A stretch of DNA of 49,530 bases from Paludibacteraceae bacterium. Its GTDB lineage: Bacteria > Bacteroidota > Bacteroidia > Bacteroidales > Paludibacteraceae. The stretch covers positions 1 to 49,530 of the forward strand of contig JAKSLA010000019.1 of the NCBI GenBank assembly GCA_024401455.1, written 5' to 3'. The position numbers were made by a program, and so were the translations under genes. The notes beneath the pieces are model-generated. The model ran no database searches. It was not told where the DNA came from and saw only the letters and a list, made by a program, of their open reading frames with translations. The stretch's first letter is position 1, and every line of letters begins with the position of its first letter. Below are positions 16,477-24,765 of the stretch, piece after piece.

Positions 16477-17220
16477 TCAATTTCCGTTGAAAGCAGATAA
16501 CTTCTTTTCTGCTTCGTCAAGCGAATTTAGTTTCCCGACATCAATCATTTCCAAAGAGGTGGAAACGGAGGCTTGGAATTGTAGTTGGTTGGCCTCGGAA
16601 ATGTAGAAGTCCATGATGGGGAACTTCTCTGGGTAGCGCTCCATTTGTTTGAAAACGGAGGGCGACATGACATGGATGCCAGAGAAAGCATATTTCTCGT
16701 AATGGTCTGCATCGAAATCAGCGATAGGAGATTTCACCTCGCCCGTCGTCTCGTTCTTCCAGCCTTGAAGCCTATGCTCTTGATTGAAGAGCAGGTAGCG
16801 GCTTGTTTTACGTTGGCTCACCAATAGGGTGGCATCGGCTTGGCTTTGGATATGTCGCTTGTATAGTGCCACGAGGTCGGCGTTGGAGATGATGTCCACG
16901 TTGTGGATAAGGAACGGCTCGTTTTCGCCGAGGAGGGAACTTGCTTTCTTGATGCCTCCCCCTGTGTCCAAGAGGCGTTCTGTCTCATCAGAAACGGAGA
17001 TGTTCAGTCCGAAGTTGTTGTTGGCCTTCAGATATTGAATGATTTGGTCGGAAAAGTGATGCACGTTGATGACGATGTCTCCGAATCCGCTCTTTTCTAA
17101 TTTCTCGACGACATGGCGCAAAAGGGGCTTCCCTGCCACGGGCACCAGTGCCTTAGGCATAGTGTCGGTCAGCGGCTTGAGTCGTGTGCCGAGGCCGGCG
17201 GCGAATATCATTGCTTTCAC
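16477..17220 (-). CDS. MurU-like nucleotidyltransferase
   Basis: This 247-residue protein opens with the sugar-nucleotide transferase signature MKAMIFAAGLGTRLKPLTDTMPKALVPVAGKP (Gly-rich loop plus the Lys in the PKAL segment). A middle NVDII segment would bind metal and sugar phosphate. Length and N-terminus resemble MurU, which makes UDP-MurNAc in peptidoglycan recycling, and related NDP-sugar pyrophosphorylases. The usual partner kinase gene (AmgK type) is not beside it, so the substrate remains open. Its ATG overlaps the stop of the upstream S41 protease gene by four bases, so translation is coupled to a periplasmic protease. Confidence 0.85.
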   Translation of the reverse strand: MKAMIFAAGLGTRLKPLTDTMPKALVPVAGKPLLRHVVEKLEKSGFGDIVINVHHFSDQIIQYLKANNNFGLNISVSDETERLLDTGGGIKKASSLLGENEPFLIHNVDIISNADLVALYKRHIQSQADATLLVSQRKTSRYLLFNQEHRLQGWKNETTGEVKSPIADFDADHYEKYAFSGIHVMSPSVFKQMERYPEKFPIMDFYISEANQLQFQASVSTSLEMIDVGKLNSLDEAEKKLSAFNGN

Positions 17221-18893
17221 TTCTTCTCCGTTTTTTTCTTGGTCTCTTCTGTTGTTGCCTTAGGCGATAGCAGTTGGTCATAGCGAGCGTTGTCGTTGAG
17301 GAGTTCCACTGCGGCCTTGAAGGTCTTGTCTCGCTTCAGCATTTCTGCTATTTCTCCCTTCTGGTAGTAATAGCGTTTGGCGATTTCAATGCTGATGAGG
17401 TCCACAATCTCATCTTTAAAGAGGTCAAGGTCTTTTTCTACATTGTGCGAAAGTTTGCCTTCCAGCGCTTTGAACTCTTCGGATGAACTTTCGAAATACC
17501 CCTCTTCTTTGGCTATCTCCTTGAGGCTGTTGAGCACCTCTTCCGTTTTCAGTTTGTATGAGAAGTTCTTCTCCTTTACGAATTTTTTGAAATCTTCGTA
17601 ATCCTCAAATTTGAAGTCGTTTAGCGAACCAATGGTTTCGTGCTTCTCTTGGAAAATGTTGACATAGTCGAAGATTAAATTGTTGGAATACAAGTAGTAG
17701 GCGATTGTTGAACCTTTTTCTGGCTCAACATATAGGTCTGGGTTGATGCCTCCACCGTCACGTACGATTCTTCCTTTGGCCGTTTTGAACTCGGTTGTCA
17801 AACTGTCTGGAATGCGTTGTACATATCCGTCCTTGCTGCGTCTTGAGTAGTCGATGGCTTGGATGCATCGTCCGCTTGGAATATAATATTTCGAAATGGT
17901 CACCTTCAAATTGCCGCCATACGGGAGGTTACGGGTGGTTTGTACCAATCCTTTTCCGTAGGTGCGCTCGCCAACGATAGCAGCGCGGTCGAGGTCTTGG
18001 AGTGAACCGGCCAAAATTTCGGCAGCGGATGCCGAGTTCCTGTTTACAAGGACGGCAATAGGGATGTGGCGGTCAACCGGTTCGCGAGTGGCTTTGTAGG
18101 TTTCGTCCCACTGCTTTACCTTGCCTTGCGTATAGACGATGGTTGACTTCTTCTCGACGAAGAGGTTGGTGATTCTGACCGCCTCGCCCAAGATTCCTCC
18201 AGGGTTGTTGCGGAGGTCTATGACGAGCGCCTTGATGCCCTTTTTCTTCATCTCGGCAAAGGCGTCAGCAAAGGCATCGCCTGACTTCTCTGTGAAACTT
18301 GAGAAGTTGATGTAACCGATGCCGTCCTTAATGGTCGAGTAGGAGACAGGCGGGATACTGATTTTGTCACGCATGACATCTATCTTGATCTCCTCTTTCC
18401 CGTTGCGGCGGACTTTCACCTTGACTATGGTTTTGGCTTGTCCTTTGAGTAGTTCGCTTGCTTGACTGGTGGTTTTGCCGTTGAGGCTTTGACCGTCGAT
18501 TTCGATGAATACGTCGCCTGTCTTAAGTCCGCTCTTGAAAGCAGGCATCCCCTCGTAGATTTCGGAGATGTATATCTCTCCATTCCTTTCGCCTATGATG
18601 GCTCCGACACCAGCATATTCGCCTGTGGTCATGAACTTTAGATTGTCCATTTCCGATTCGGGTATATAGGTTGTATAGGGGTCCAAGTTGTTGAGCATGG
18701 CGTCAATGCCATACTTGATCTCTTTCTCTGGTTGTATGGTGTCAACATAGAGCATATCCAACTCTTTGTAGATGGAGTTGAAGATGTCCAAGTTTTTGGA
18801 AGTCTCAAATTCTCTTGTCCCTCTCTTCTCGGCTGCTTGGCTGAGTGGGAGAAGAAGAGACGCTAATGCGATTGAGAGTATTCTTTTCTTCAT
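17217..18893 (-). CDS. S41 family C-terminal processing peptidase
   Basis: This 558-residue exported protease has a signal peptide (MKKRILSIALASLLLPLSQA). A PDZ domain spans about residues 85-170 (AGVGAIIGERNGEIYISEIYEGMPAFKSG begins it). The S41 core has Ser287 in NRNSASAAEI and Lys314 in TYGKGLVQ, the expected catalytic Ser/Lys pair. The long C-terminal region (about 420-558) is helical and Lys/Glu-rich, ending in TEETKKKTEKK. These enzymes trim or degrade periplasmic proteins, often recognising C-termini. It has a good promoter and overlaps the nucleotidyltransferase gene downstream. A second S41 gene lies at 29741-31333. Confidence 0.93.
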   Translation of the reverse strand: MKKRILSIALASLLLPLSQAAEKRGTREFETSKNLDIFNSIYKELDMLYVDTIQPEKEIKYGIDAMLNNLDPYTTYIPESEMDNLKFMTTGEYAGVGAIIGERNGEIYISEIYEGMPAFKSGLKTGDVFIEIDGQSLNGKTTSQASELLKGQAKTIVKVKVRRNGKEEIKIDVMRDKISIPPVSYSTIKDGIGYINFSSFTEKSGDAFADAFAEMKKKGIKALVIDLRNNPGGILGEAVRITNLFVEKKSTIVYTQGKVKQWDETYKATREPVDRHIPIAVLVNRNSASAAEILAGSLQDLDRAAIVGERTYGKGLVQTTRNLPYGGNLKVTISKYYIPSGRCIQAIDYSRRSKDGYVQRIPDSLTTEFKTAKGRIVRDGGGINPDLYVEPEKGSTIAYYLYSNNLIFDYVNIFQEKHETIGSLNDFKFEDYEDFKKFVKEKNFSYKLKTEEVLNSLKEIAKEEGYFESSSEEFKALEGKLSHNVEKDLDLFKDEIVDLISIEIAKRYYYQKGEIAEMLKRDKTFKAAVELLNDNARYDQLLSPKATTEETKKKTEKK

Positions 18894-18920
18894 AAATTCT
18901 TATATGGTTTCTATTTTTTG

Positions 18921-18951
18921 TAAAGGTAGGCATTTGTAAGTTTTTGACAAA
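18921..18951 (-). promoter_or_regulatory. Promoter of the S41 protease/nucleotidyltransferase operon
   Basis: On the minus strand: TTTG (18951-18948), 19 bases, TACCTTTA (18928-18921). Perfect -33 and one mismatch at the last position of the -7 box; the leader is about 20 nt. Confidence 0.75.
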
Positions 18952-18994
18952 TTAAAAGAATCTTAAAAACTGCTTTTTCTTCCAAAGGCTTCCT

Positions 18995-20242
18995 TTACTC
19001 GAATTTGATTGACTTTGCTGGATTTATTTTTGTGATGATGTAGGACGGAGCAATCGTGATGAGAAGAAGTATGAGAAATGCTCCGGCGTTGATTAGCAAT
19101 ACGTTAGTGGGCGTGATGGCGATTGGAACTGCCTCCACATAATAAACGTCCGGGTCAAGTTTTATCAGTGCGAAATACTTTTGGATGAGGCAAGCGGCAA
19201 TGCCGATGAAGTTGCCTATCAATAGACCTTTGGCGATGAGAAAGGCTGATTGACAAAGGAATATCCGTCGGATGGTCCAGTTGTTTGCCCCTAATGCCTT
19301 TAGTATGCCGATCATATTGGTGTGTTCCAAAATAAGGATCAGTAAGCCCGAGATCATGGTGAAGCCTGCCACCAAAGCCATTAGAATGAGTATGACGATG
19401 ACGTTCATGTCCAAAAGATCCAACCAACTGAAAATCTGTGGATTGATTTGCTTGATGGAGCGGAGTAGGTAGGAGGCGCCATTTTCGTCGAAGCGGTTGC
19501 CCATGACGTCGAAAGTCTCTTCCAATGCAAGGTCGAGGTGGTCGTAGTCGTCCGTCAGAATTTCCAGTCCGCTGCATTGGTTTTCGCTCCAGTTGTTGAG
19601 GCGTTGGATGATGCGCTTGTCGCAGAGGACGAAGAGCTTGTCGTAGTCGCCAAAGCCAGTGGCGTATATGCCTTGGACGGTCAGCGGTCGAACACGCACT
19701 TTCCCTTCGATGACGAAGTAGGCCAGTAACTTGTCGTTGACTTTGATCTTCAGCATGTCCGAAATCTTCTGGGAGATAAGGATGTTCTTGCTGATGGTGC
19801 TGTCTTCAAACGAGAGAATTTCGCCCTCTTTGAGGTTGGATTGGAAAAAGGCCCAGTCGAACTCTTGGTCGATGCCTTTCATCACGATGCCTTGGAAGTT
19901 GCCATCGGCGTTGATGATGCCCGGTTGGGTGGCAAATTCGTGGACATGCTTGATCCATTGACCTTTACACAGTTTTTCCTTGATGCCCTCGCTGAATGTA
20001 ATGGGGTCTGTTTCGTACGTTTGATTGCTATACGACGAACTCACTTGGATGTGCGATCCGAACCCGACAAGTTTGCTGCGCACCTCCTGTTTGAAGCCGA
20101 TGACGATGGAGACGGCGACAATCATGACGGCCAAACCCATGGCAATGCCTCCGATGGCAATGCGAACGGCAGGACGGGAGACCTTCTTGCCCTTCTCTTT
20201 GTTGAAATGGATTCGCTTCGCTATGAACAACTCGAACTTCAT
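18995..20242 (-). CDS. FtsX/LolE-like ABC transporter permease
   Basis: This 415-residue protein has one N-terminal membrane helix (AIGGIAMGLAVMIVAVSIVIGF), a large extracytoplasmic domain (about residues 55-270) and three C-terminal helices with the FtsX-like pattern (LILMALVAGFTMISGLLILILEHTNMIGILKALGANNWTIRRIFL). That is the layout of LolC/LolE and MacB-type permeases. It probably works with an ATPase encoded elsewhere, in lipoprotein release or another extraction task at the outer face of the inner membrane. No ATPase gene is adjacent. It reads in the same direction as the aminotransferase gene but is separated from it by a terminator. Confidence 0.9.
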   Translation of the reverse strand: MKFELFIAKRIHFNKEKGKKVSRPAVRIAIGGIAMGLAVMIVAVSIVIGFKQEVRSKLVGFGSHIQVSSSYSNQTYETDPITFSEGIKEKLCKGQWIKHVHEFATQPGIINADGNFQGIVMKGIDQEFDWAFFQSNLKEGEILSFEDSTISKNILISQKISDMLKIKVNDKLLAYFVIEGKVRVRPLTVQGIYATGFGDYDKLFVLCDKRIIQRLNNWSENQCSGLEILTDDYDHLDLALEETFDVMGNRFDENGASYLLRSIKQINPQIFSWLDLLDMNVIVILILMALVAGFTMISGLLILILEHTNMIGILKALGANNWTIRRIFLCQSAFLIAKGLLIGNFIGIAACLIQKYFALIKLDPDVYYVEAVPIAITPTNVLLINAGAFLILLLITIAPSYIITKINPAKSIKFE

Positions 20243-20334
20243 CGTCTCGTCTTTAGTTTAGGCTATTCCCCGTTTTTTTTGACTGATTTCGCGTGCGAGC
20301 AATTCAGTCGCAGAAGAGGGAAGAGCGTTATTTT

Positions 20335-20374
20335 ATGAAAAAAACGGATGGCAACCTATTAAGGGCCATCCGTT
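20335..20374 (-). terminator. Terminator of the aminotransferase gene
   Basis: A perfect 10-bp stem (AACGGATGGC at 20343-20352 with 20365-20374) sits 18 bases past the aminotransferase stop and is followed on the minus strand by a T run. Confidence 0.85.
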
Positions 20375-20391
20375 GATTTTATCTTTATTGT

Positions 20392-21591
20392 TTATATTGT
20401 GCGTCCAGGATAAACTTCCAACGCCTTTCTGAGCACGATTAGAGCCTTTGCCAACTCCTCTTTTTCAAGGACATAGGCAACTCTGACTTCGTCTCTACCC
20501 AAATTGTCGGCCGTGTAGAATCCTGAGCAAGGGGCCATCATGACGGTTTGTCCTTCGTATTCGAAGTCGTTGAGCAGCCAAGCGCAGAACTTGTCCGAAT
20601 CGTCGATCGGCAGTTTAGCCACTGTATAGAAAGCACCCATCGGAATCGGCGTATAAACGCCAGGAATACGGTTGAGGCCGTCGATGAGGAATTTTCTTCT
20701 CTCCACGTACTCGTTGTACATCTCAAGCATATACTCCTTGGAGGTGTCAATGGAAGCCTCGGCGATGATTTGTCCGATAAGCGGTGGGCTCAAGCGGGCC
20801 TGGCAGAACTTCATGACGCTCTTTCTTACCTCTGCGTTCTTTGTCACCAATGCACCGATACGGATACCGCACTCGTTGTAACGCTTTGAAACAGAGTCGA
20901 AGAGGACGACGTTTTCGTCGATTCCCTCCAAGTGGAAAGCCGAAATATAAGGGGCACCCGTGTAGCAGAACTCTCTATACACCTCGTCTGAGAACAAGTA
21001 CAAGTCGTACTTCTTCACCAAATCGCGGATTTTGTTCATCTCCGTTTGAGTATAGAGGTAGCCCGTTGGGTTGTTTGGATTGCAGATGAGGATACCTTTC
21101 GTGCGTGGAGTAATCAACTCCTCGAACTTTTCAACGGGAGGAAGTGCAAAACCCTCTTCGATCGTTGAAACGACAGGCTTTACGATGGCACCCGCGCCGA
21201 TGGCGAAGGCTGTGTAGTTGGCATACGCAGGCTCTGGCACAATGATTTCATCTCCTGGGTCGAGGCACGCCATAAAGGCGAAGTTCACCGCCTCTGAACC
21301 ACCCGTGGTGACGATGATGTCGTTTTCGTCCACGTCGATGTTGAATCCGTGGTAGTATTGCGCCAATTTCTTACGAAGACTCTTGAATCCGTTACTTGGA
21401 CTATATTCGAGGATGCTTCTGTCAATCTTCTTCATTGCCTCGAAGGCGATTTTAGGCGTCTTTACATCGGGCTGTCCGATGTTTAGGTGATATACTTTCA
21501 CGCCTCTCTCTTTCGCCTTGTCTGATAGCGGAACCAGCTTTCTGATAGGGGATTCTGGCATTATGTGTCCCCGGTTGGAAGTCTGTGGCAT
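20392..21591 (-). CDS. PLP-dependent aminotransferase (class I, aspartate aminotransferase-like)
   Basis: This 399-residue cytoplasmic enzyme has the fold-type I aminotransferase layout: HLNIGQPDVKTP near the N-terminus, NPNNPTGYLYT in the middle, FSDEVYREF with the PLP-contacting Asp, and SVSKRYNECGIRIGALV with the Schiff-base Lys. The late segment EVRVAYVLEKEEL carries the conserved Arg for the carboxylate. Length and motifs fit aspartate or broad-specificity aminotransferases of amino-acid metabolism. It forms a single-gene unit with its own promoter and terminator. Confidence 0.92.
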   Translation of the reverse strand: MPQTSNRGHIMPESPIRKLVPLSDKAKERGVKVYHLNIGQPDVKTPKIAFEAMKKIDRSILEYSPSNGFKSLRKKLAQYYHGFNIDVDENDIIVTTGGSEAVNFAFMACLDPGDEIIVPEPAYANYTAFAIGAGAIVKPVVSTIEEGFALPPVEKFEELITPRTKGILICNPNNPTGYLYTQTEMNKIRDLVKKYDLYLFSDEVYREFCYTGAPYISAFHLEGIDENVVLFDSVSKRYNECGIRIGALVTKNAEVRKSVMKFCQARLSPPLIGQIIAEASIDTSKEYMLEMYNEYVERRKFLIDGLNRIPGVYTPIPMGAFYTVAKLPIDDSDKFCAWLLNDFEYEGQTVMMAPCSGFYTADNLGRDEVRVAYVLEKEELAKALIVLRKALEVYPGRTI

Positions 21592-21688
21592 CTTAATTTA
21601 TATTGTTTAAAAAGCAGCTGCGTACTTTGACCAACTTGCTGTTATTGTTTCTTTGTTTCCCGTTTGTTTGGAGATAATTCTCAATCTG

Positions 21689-21720
21689 CAAGGTTATCAC
21701 ATCTATTTTTCAAAATCAAA
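21689..21720 (-). promoter_or_regulatory. Promoter of the aminotransferase gene
   Basis: On the minus strand: TTTG (21720-21717), 20 bases, TAACCTTG (21696-21689), one mismatch from TAnnTTTG. The leader would be about 90 nt. Confidence 0.6.
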
Positions 21721-21759
21721 AAAAAGAATGACATTCTTCTTTGAATGAGAGTAAAAGGT

Positions 21760-22689
21760 TCATTTCTTCCATTTGAGACCTTGGCGACTATCTCTTTCTC
21801 TCAATCGTTTTTCGAGTTTTGCCGTGAACTCGTAGTTTTTCAGTCCCCAATTGGGTAAGATGCGGAATTCGCTGGGTGATTGGGAGACGAATCGTTCTAT
21901 GACGAAAGTTGGGTTCACGCGTTCGATGAAGTCGATGGCAAGGTCGATGTATTCGTCGGCCGTATAGAATTTGAACCATTCTGGGCGTTTTGCATATTCC
22001 GTTGCCATTTTAGTTCCTCTGATGAGTTGCAACTGATGAAGTTTGATGCTTGTTAGCGGAAGTTCCGAGATGCGTTCGGCATGAGAGAGGATTTCTTCTC
22101 TGCTTTCTCCCGGCAGCCCTAATATGAGGTGTGCGCAGGTGTGTATCTTCCGGTCTGCCGTTTGGCGGATGGCTTTTTGCGAAGCCTCGAATAGATGGCC
22201 CCTGTTGATGGCTTGGAGGGTACGGTCTATTGTCGATTCCACGCCGTATTCCACCATGACGTATCGCTCTTGGGCTAAATGGCCTAAGTAGTCGAGCAAC
22301 TCTTCGTTGACGCAGTCTGGACGGGTGCCGATGACAATGCCTACTACGTCGGGGTGTGACAATGCCTCTTCGTAGCGTTGCTTCAAGATGGCGTTGGGGG
22401 CATAGGTGTTGGAGTAGGCTTGAAAATAGGCCAAGTATTTTTGCCCTTCGTATTTCTTGAAGAACTCCACTCCTTCGTCCAACTGTTGGCGGATGGATTT
22501 GTCGGGTTGGCAATATTCGGGGTTGAAGGTTTGGTTGTTGCAAAAGGTACATCCTCCGTGGCTGATGGATCCGTCGCGGTTGGGGCAGGTGAACCCTGCA
22601 TTGATGGATATTTTCTGCACCTTGAAATCGGGAAATACTCCTTTTAAATAGGAGGAGTAGTCGTTGTATCTTTTGTCGAGTGTAGCCAT
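21760..22689 (-). CDS. YhcC-like radical SAM protein (TIGR01212 type)
   Basis: This 309-residue protein matches the YhcC/TIGR01212 family. It starts with RYNDYSSYLK, continues with VQKISINAGFTCPNRDGSISHGGCTFCNN (the cluster-binding cysteines), and has the family's YLAYFQAYSNTYAP and GLPGESREEI segments. These are cytoplasmic radical SAM proteins widespread in bacteria; the reaction is not well defined. A frame-shifted overlapping frame of similar length (22010-22903) is Arg/His-rich and is not a gene. Confidence 0.92.
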   Translation of the reverse strand: MATLDKRYNDYSSYLKGVFPDFKVQKISINAGFTCPNRDGSISHGGCTFCNNQTFNPEYCQPDKSIRQQLDEGVEFFKKYEGQKYLAYFQAYSNTYAPNAILKQRYEEALSHPDVVGIVIGTRPDCVNEELLDYLGHLAQERYVMVEYGVESTIDRTLQAINRGHLFEASQKAIRQTADRKIHTCAHLILGLPGESREEILSHAERISELPLTSIKLHQLQLIRGTKMATEYAKRPEWFKFYTADEYIDLAIDFIERVNPTFVIERFVSQSPSEFRILPNWGLKNYEFTAKLEKRLRERDSRQGLKWKK

Positions 22690-23058
22690 TTTGTTGCTCT
22701 TTTTGCAAAAGTAGGGAAAATATTAGTGATAAGTGGCAAGATGGGTCGCCTCTTTCTCGTTGTGACTTCGTTGCTCCTGAAAAGACGATGTGCTGGGAGC
22801 AATAGAGCATGCGGTCTAAGGCGTTTGGGGAGAAATAGGCATTCGTTGTTGAAAAAATAAGACGAAATGCCATTGAATCGCTACCAATATGGTTTAAAAA
22901 CATATATTTTTAGTTTGATGAATGATAAGAAATGTAGTATATTAGCAAAACTAAAGAATGGAGAATTTCACAACGATAATCAGTTGAAAAAACATTCTGA
23001 AACTTGGTGGACGACCCAAAGCGTTTGCTGAAAAAATTAATTCGAAATTTGTGTAGAT
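22690..23058. other. Intergenic region between divergent genes
   Basis: These 369 bases separate the YhcC-like gene (minus) from the DUF4301 gene (plus). On the minus strand TACTTTTG (22713-22706) and TAGTTTTG (22953-22946) resemble -7 boxes but neither has a convincing -33 partner. I found no clear plus-strand promoter. A 37-codon plus frame from an ATG near 22918 has no supporting signal. I see no RNA gene or repeat. Confidence 0.5.
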
Positions 23059-24582
23059 ATGTTGACTAGGGATGATATGGATTGCCTATCCAAAAAAGGC
23101 ATAAGCGAGGCTGCGTTGGAAGACCAGTTGGCTCGTTTTAGGGAAGGATTCCCATATCTCACGGTGTGCAGCCCTGCAACCTTGGGGAATGGCATTGTGC
23201 GTATTGATGAAACATCGAAAGCGAACTGTAAAAGAGAGTGGAACGACTATTTGGCTAAGGATGTCAATGTAGTCAAATTTGTGCCGGCTTCGGGTGCGGC
23301 GAGCCGAATGTTCAAGAGCCTCTATGAGTTTATGGAGTTGTCGGACGGCGTTCTTTCACGCGAAGCGGATATGAAGTTTTTTAGCGAGATAGAGAAATTT
23401 GCCTTCTTCAACGTATTGAATGAAAAGTGTACGGAGAGGGAGGGTAAAAATGTCGCGGAACTTTGTCGCCAAGGAAGACACAAGTCGGTTGTCTCTAATG
23501 TGTTGAACGATAAAGGTTTGAATTACGGAGCGTTGCCGAAGGGCTTGTTGCTCTTCCATCGTTACGAGGATGGTAACAGAACTCCGTTCGAAGAGCATTT
23601 GGCGGAAGGTGCGATGTATGCGAAAAATGCTCACGGCAAAGTGCGTCTGCACTATACGGTCTCGCAAGAACATATGAACCTGTTCCGTGATATATGTAAT
23701 CGTGCCGTGCCGTTCTTTAGTAAAAAGTATGGTGTGGAATATGAAGTGACCTTCTCGGTCCAGAAGCCTTCCACAGATACGGTGGCAGTGGACAAGGACA
23801 ATAACTTCTTCCGAAAGAGCGATGGCAGTTTGCTTTTCCGTCCGGGTGGACACGGTGCTTTGATCGAAAATTTGAATGACATTGATGCGGATATCGTATT
23901 TATAAAGAATATCGACAATGTGGTGCCTGATAGTTTCAAGCAGGATACCGTTGAGTATAAGCAGGTGATTGCTGGTTTGCTTGTCGGTTTGCAGAAGCAG
24001 GTGCACGAATACCAACGCATATTGGATGAAGGGGCAACGGAAGAGCAGGTGAATGAGATGATCGATTACTGTGAAAAGCGTCTCTGCTTCTTCTGTACAG
24101 GCATCCGTTCGAAATCTTTCGATGAAAAGGTGACTTATTTGACCAATAAGTTGAATAGGCCTATTCGTGTCTGTGGAATGGTGAAGAACGAAGGTGAGCC
24201 AGGTGGTGGTCCGTTCCTTTGCGTCAATCCAGACGGTACTCGTTCATTGCAAATTCTGGAGAGTTCTCAGTTTGACAAGAACGATGAGTCACAATGGGGA
24301 ATCATGCAACGTGCGGAGTTCTTCAATCCTGTTGACTTGGTTTGTGCGGTGAAAAACTATAAGGGGGAGAAGTTCGACTTGCCTAAGTATGTTGACCCTA
24401 ACACGGGCTTCATCTCGTTGAAGTCGAAAGACGGCAAGGAGTTGAAGGCGTTGGAGTTGCCTGGCTTGTGGAACGGCGCGATGTCCGACTGGATTACCAT
24501 CTTCGTAGAAGTGCCTATCTCAACCTTTAATCCTGTAAAGGTGGTGAATGACCTTTTGCGTAAGGAACACCAAAGCGAGTAA
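23059..24582 (+). CDS. DUF4301 domain-containing protein
   Basis: This 507-residue protein matches DUF4301, a Bacteroidetes family of unknown function that spans nearly the whole chain. Recognisable family segments are VVKFVPASGAASRMFKSLYEF near residue 75, PKGLLLFHRYEDGNRTPFEEH near 175, and GMVKNEGEPGGGPFLC near 375. The PASGAASRMFK segment resembles a phosphate-binding loop and GMVKNEGEPGGGPF looks like a second nucleotide or sugar site, suggesting a nucleotidyltransferase-like enzyme; this is inference. No signal peptide. It is transcribed alone and ends in a hairpin terminator. Confidence 0.9.
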   Translation: MLTRDDMDCLSKKGISEAALEDQLARFREGFPYLTVCSPATLGNGIVRIDETSKANCKREWNDYLAKDVNVVKFVPASGAASRMFKSLYEFMELSDGVLSREADMKFFSEIEKFAFFNVLNEKCTEREGKNVAELCRQGRHKSVVSNVLNDKGLNYGALPKGLLLFHRYEDGNRTPFEEHLAEGAMYAKNAHGKVRLHYTVSQEHMNLFRDICNRAVPFFSKKYGVEYEVTFSVQKPSTDTVAVDKDNNFFRKSDGSLLFRPGGHGALIENLNDIDADIVFIKNIDNVVPDSFKQDTVEYKQVIAGLLVGLQKQVHEYQRILDEGATEEQVNEMIDYCEKRLCFFCTGIRSKSFDEKVTYLTNKLNRPIRVCGMVKNEGEPGGGPFLCVNPDGTRSLQILESSQFDKNDESQWGIMQRAEFFNPVDLVCAVKNYKGEKFDLPKYVDPNTGFISLKSKDGKELKALELPGLWNGAMSDWITIFVEVPISTFNPVKVVNDLLRKEHQSE

Positions 24583-24606
24583 GATTTTTTCGGCTAAATT
24601 TAAGAT

Positions 24607-24648
24607 AGGGGCTGGCGAAACCATAATGGTTTGGACAGCCCTCTTTTT
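24607..24648 (+). terminator. Terminator of the DUF4301 gene
   Basis: GGGCTG (24609-24614) pairs with CAGCCC (24636-24641), extended by an inner AAACCA/TGGTTT pair, and is followed by a T run. Confidence 0.75.
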
Positions 24649-24686
24649 ATTGGGAAAATTGTTTTTTGTTGCTTTGGCAGGAAAAC

Positions 24687-24726
24687 AAAAAAGAGTTTAA
24701 GCCACGCCTGACTTAAACTCTTTTTT
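24687..24726. terminator. Bidirectional terminator between convergent genes
   Basis: A perfect 15-bp stem (24687-24701 with 24712-24726, arm AAAAAAGAGTTTAAG) and a ten-base loop give T runs on both strands. It separates the DUF4301 gene from the convergent CotH-family gene. Confidence 0.85.
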
Positions 24727-24765
24727 ATGGGACTTCTGCCCCTTAATGCAGATTCGAATCTACCA

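Noticed and set aside
22010-22903. 297-codon minus frame overlapping the YhcC-like gene
   Set aside because: Frame-shifted shadow, rich in Arg, His, Ser and Pro; the other frame matches a known family over its full length.
22918-23031. 37-codon plus frame before the DUF4301 gene
   Set aside because: No promoter or protein-like pattern beyond chance in an AT-rich spacer.
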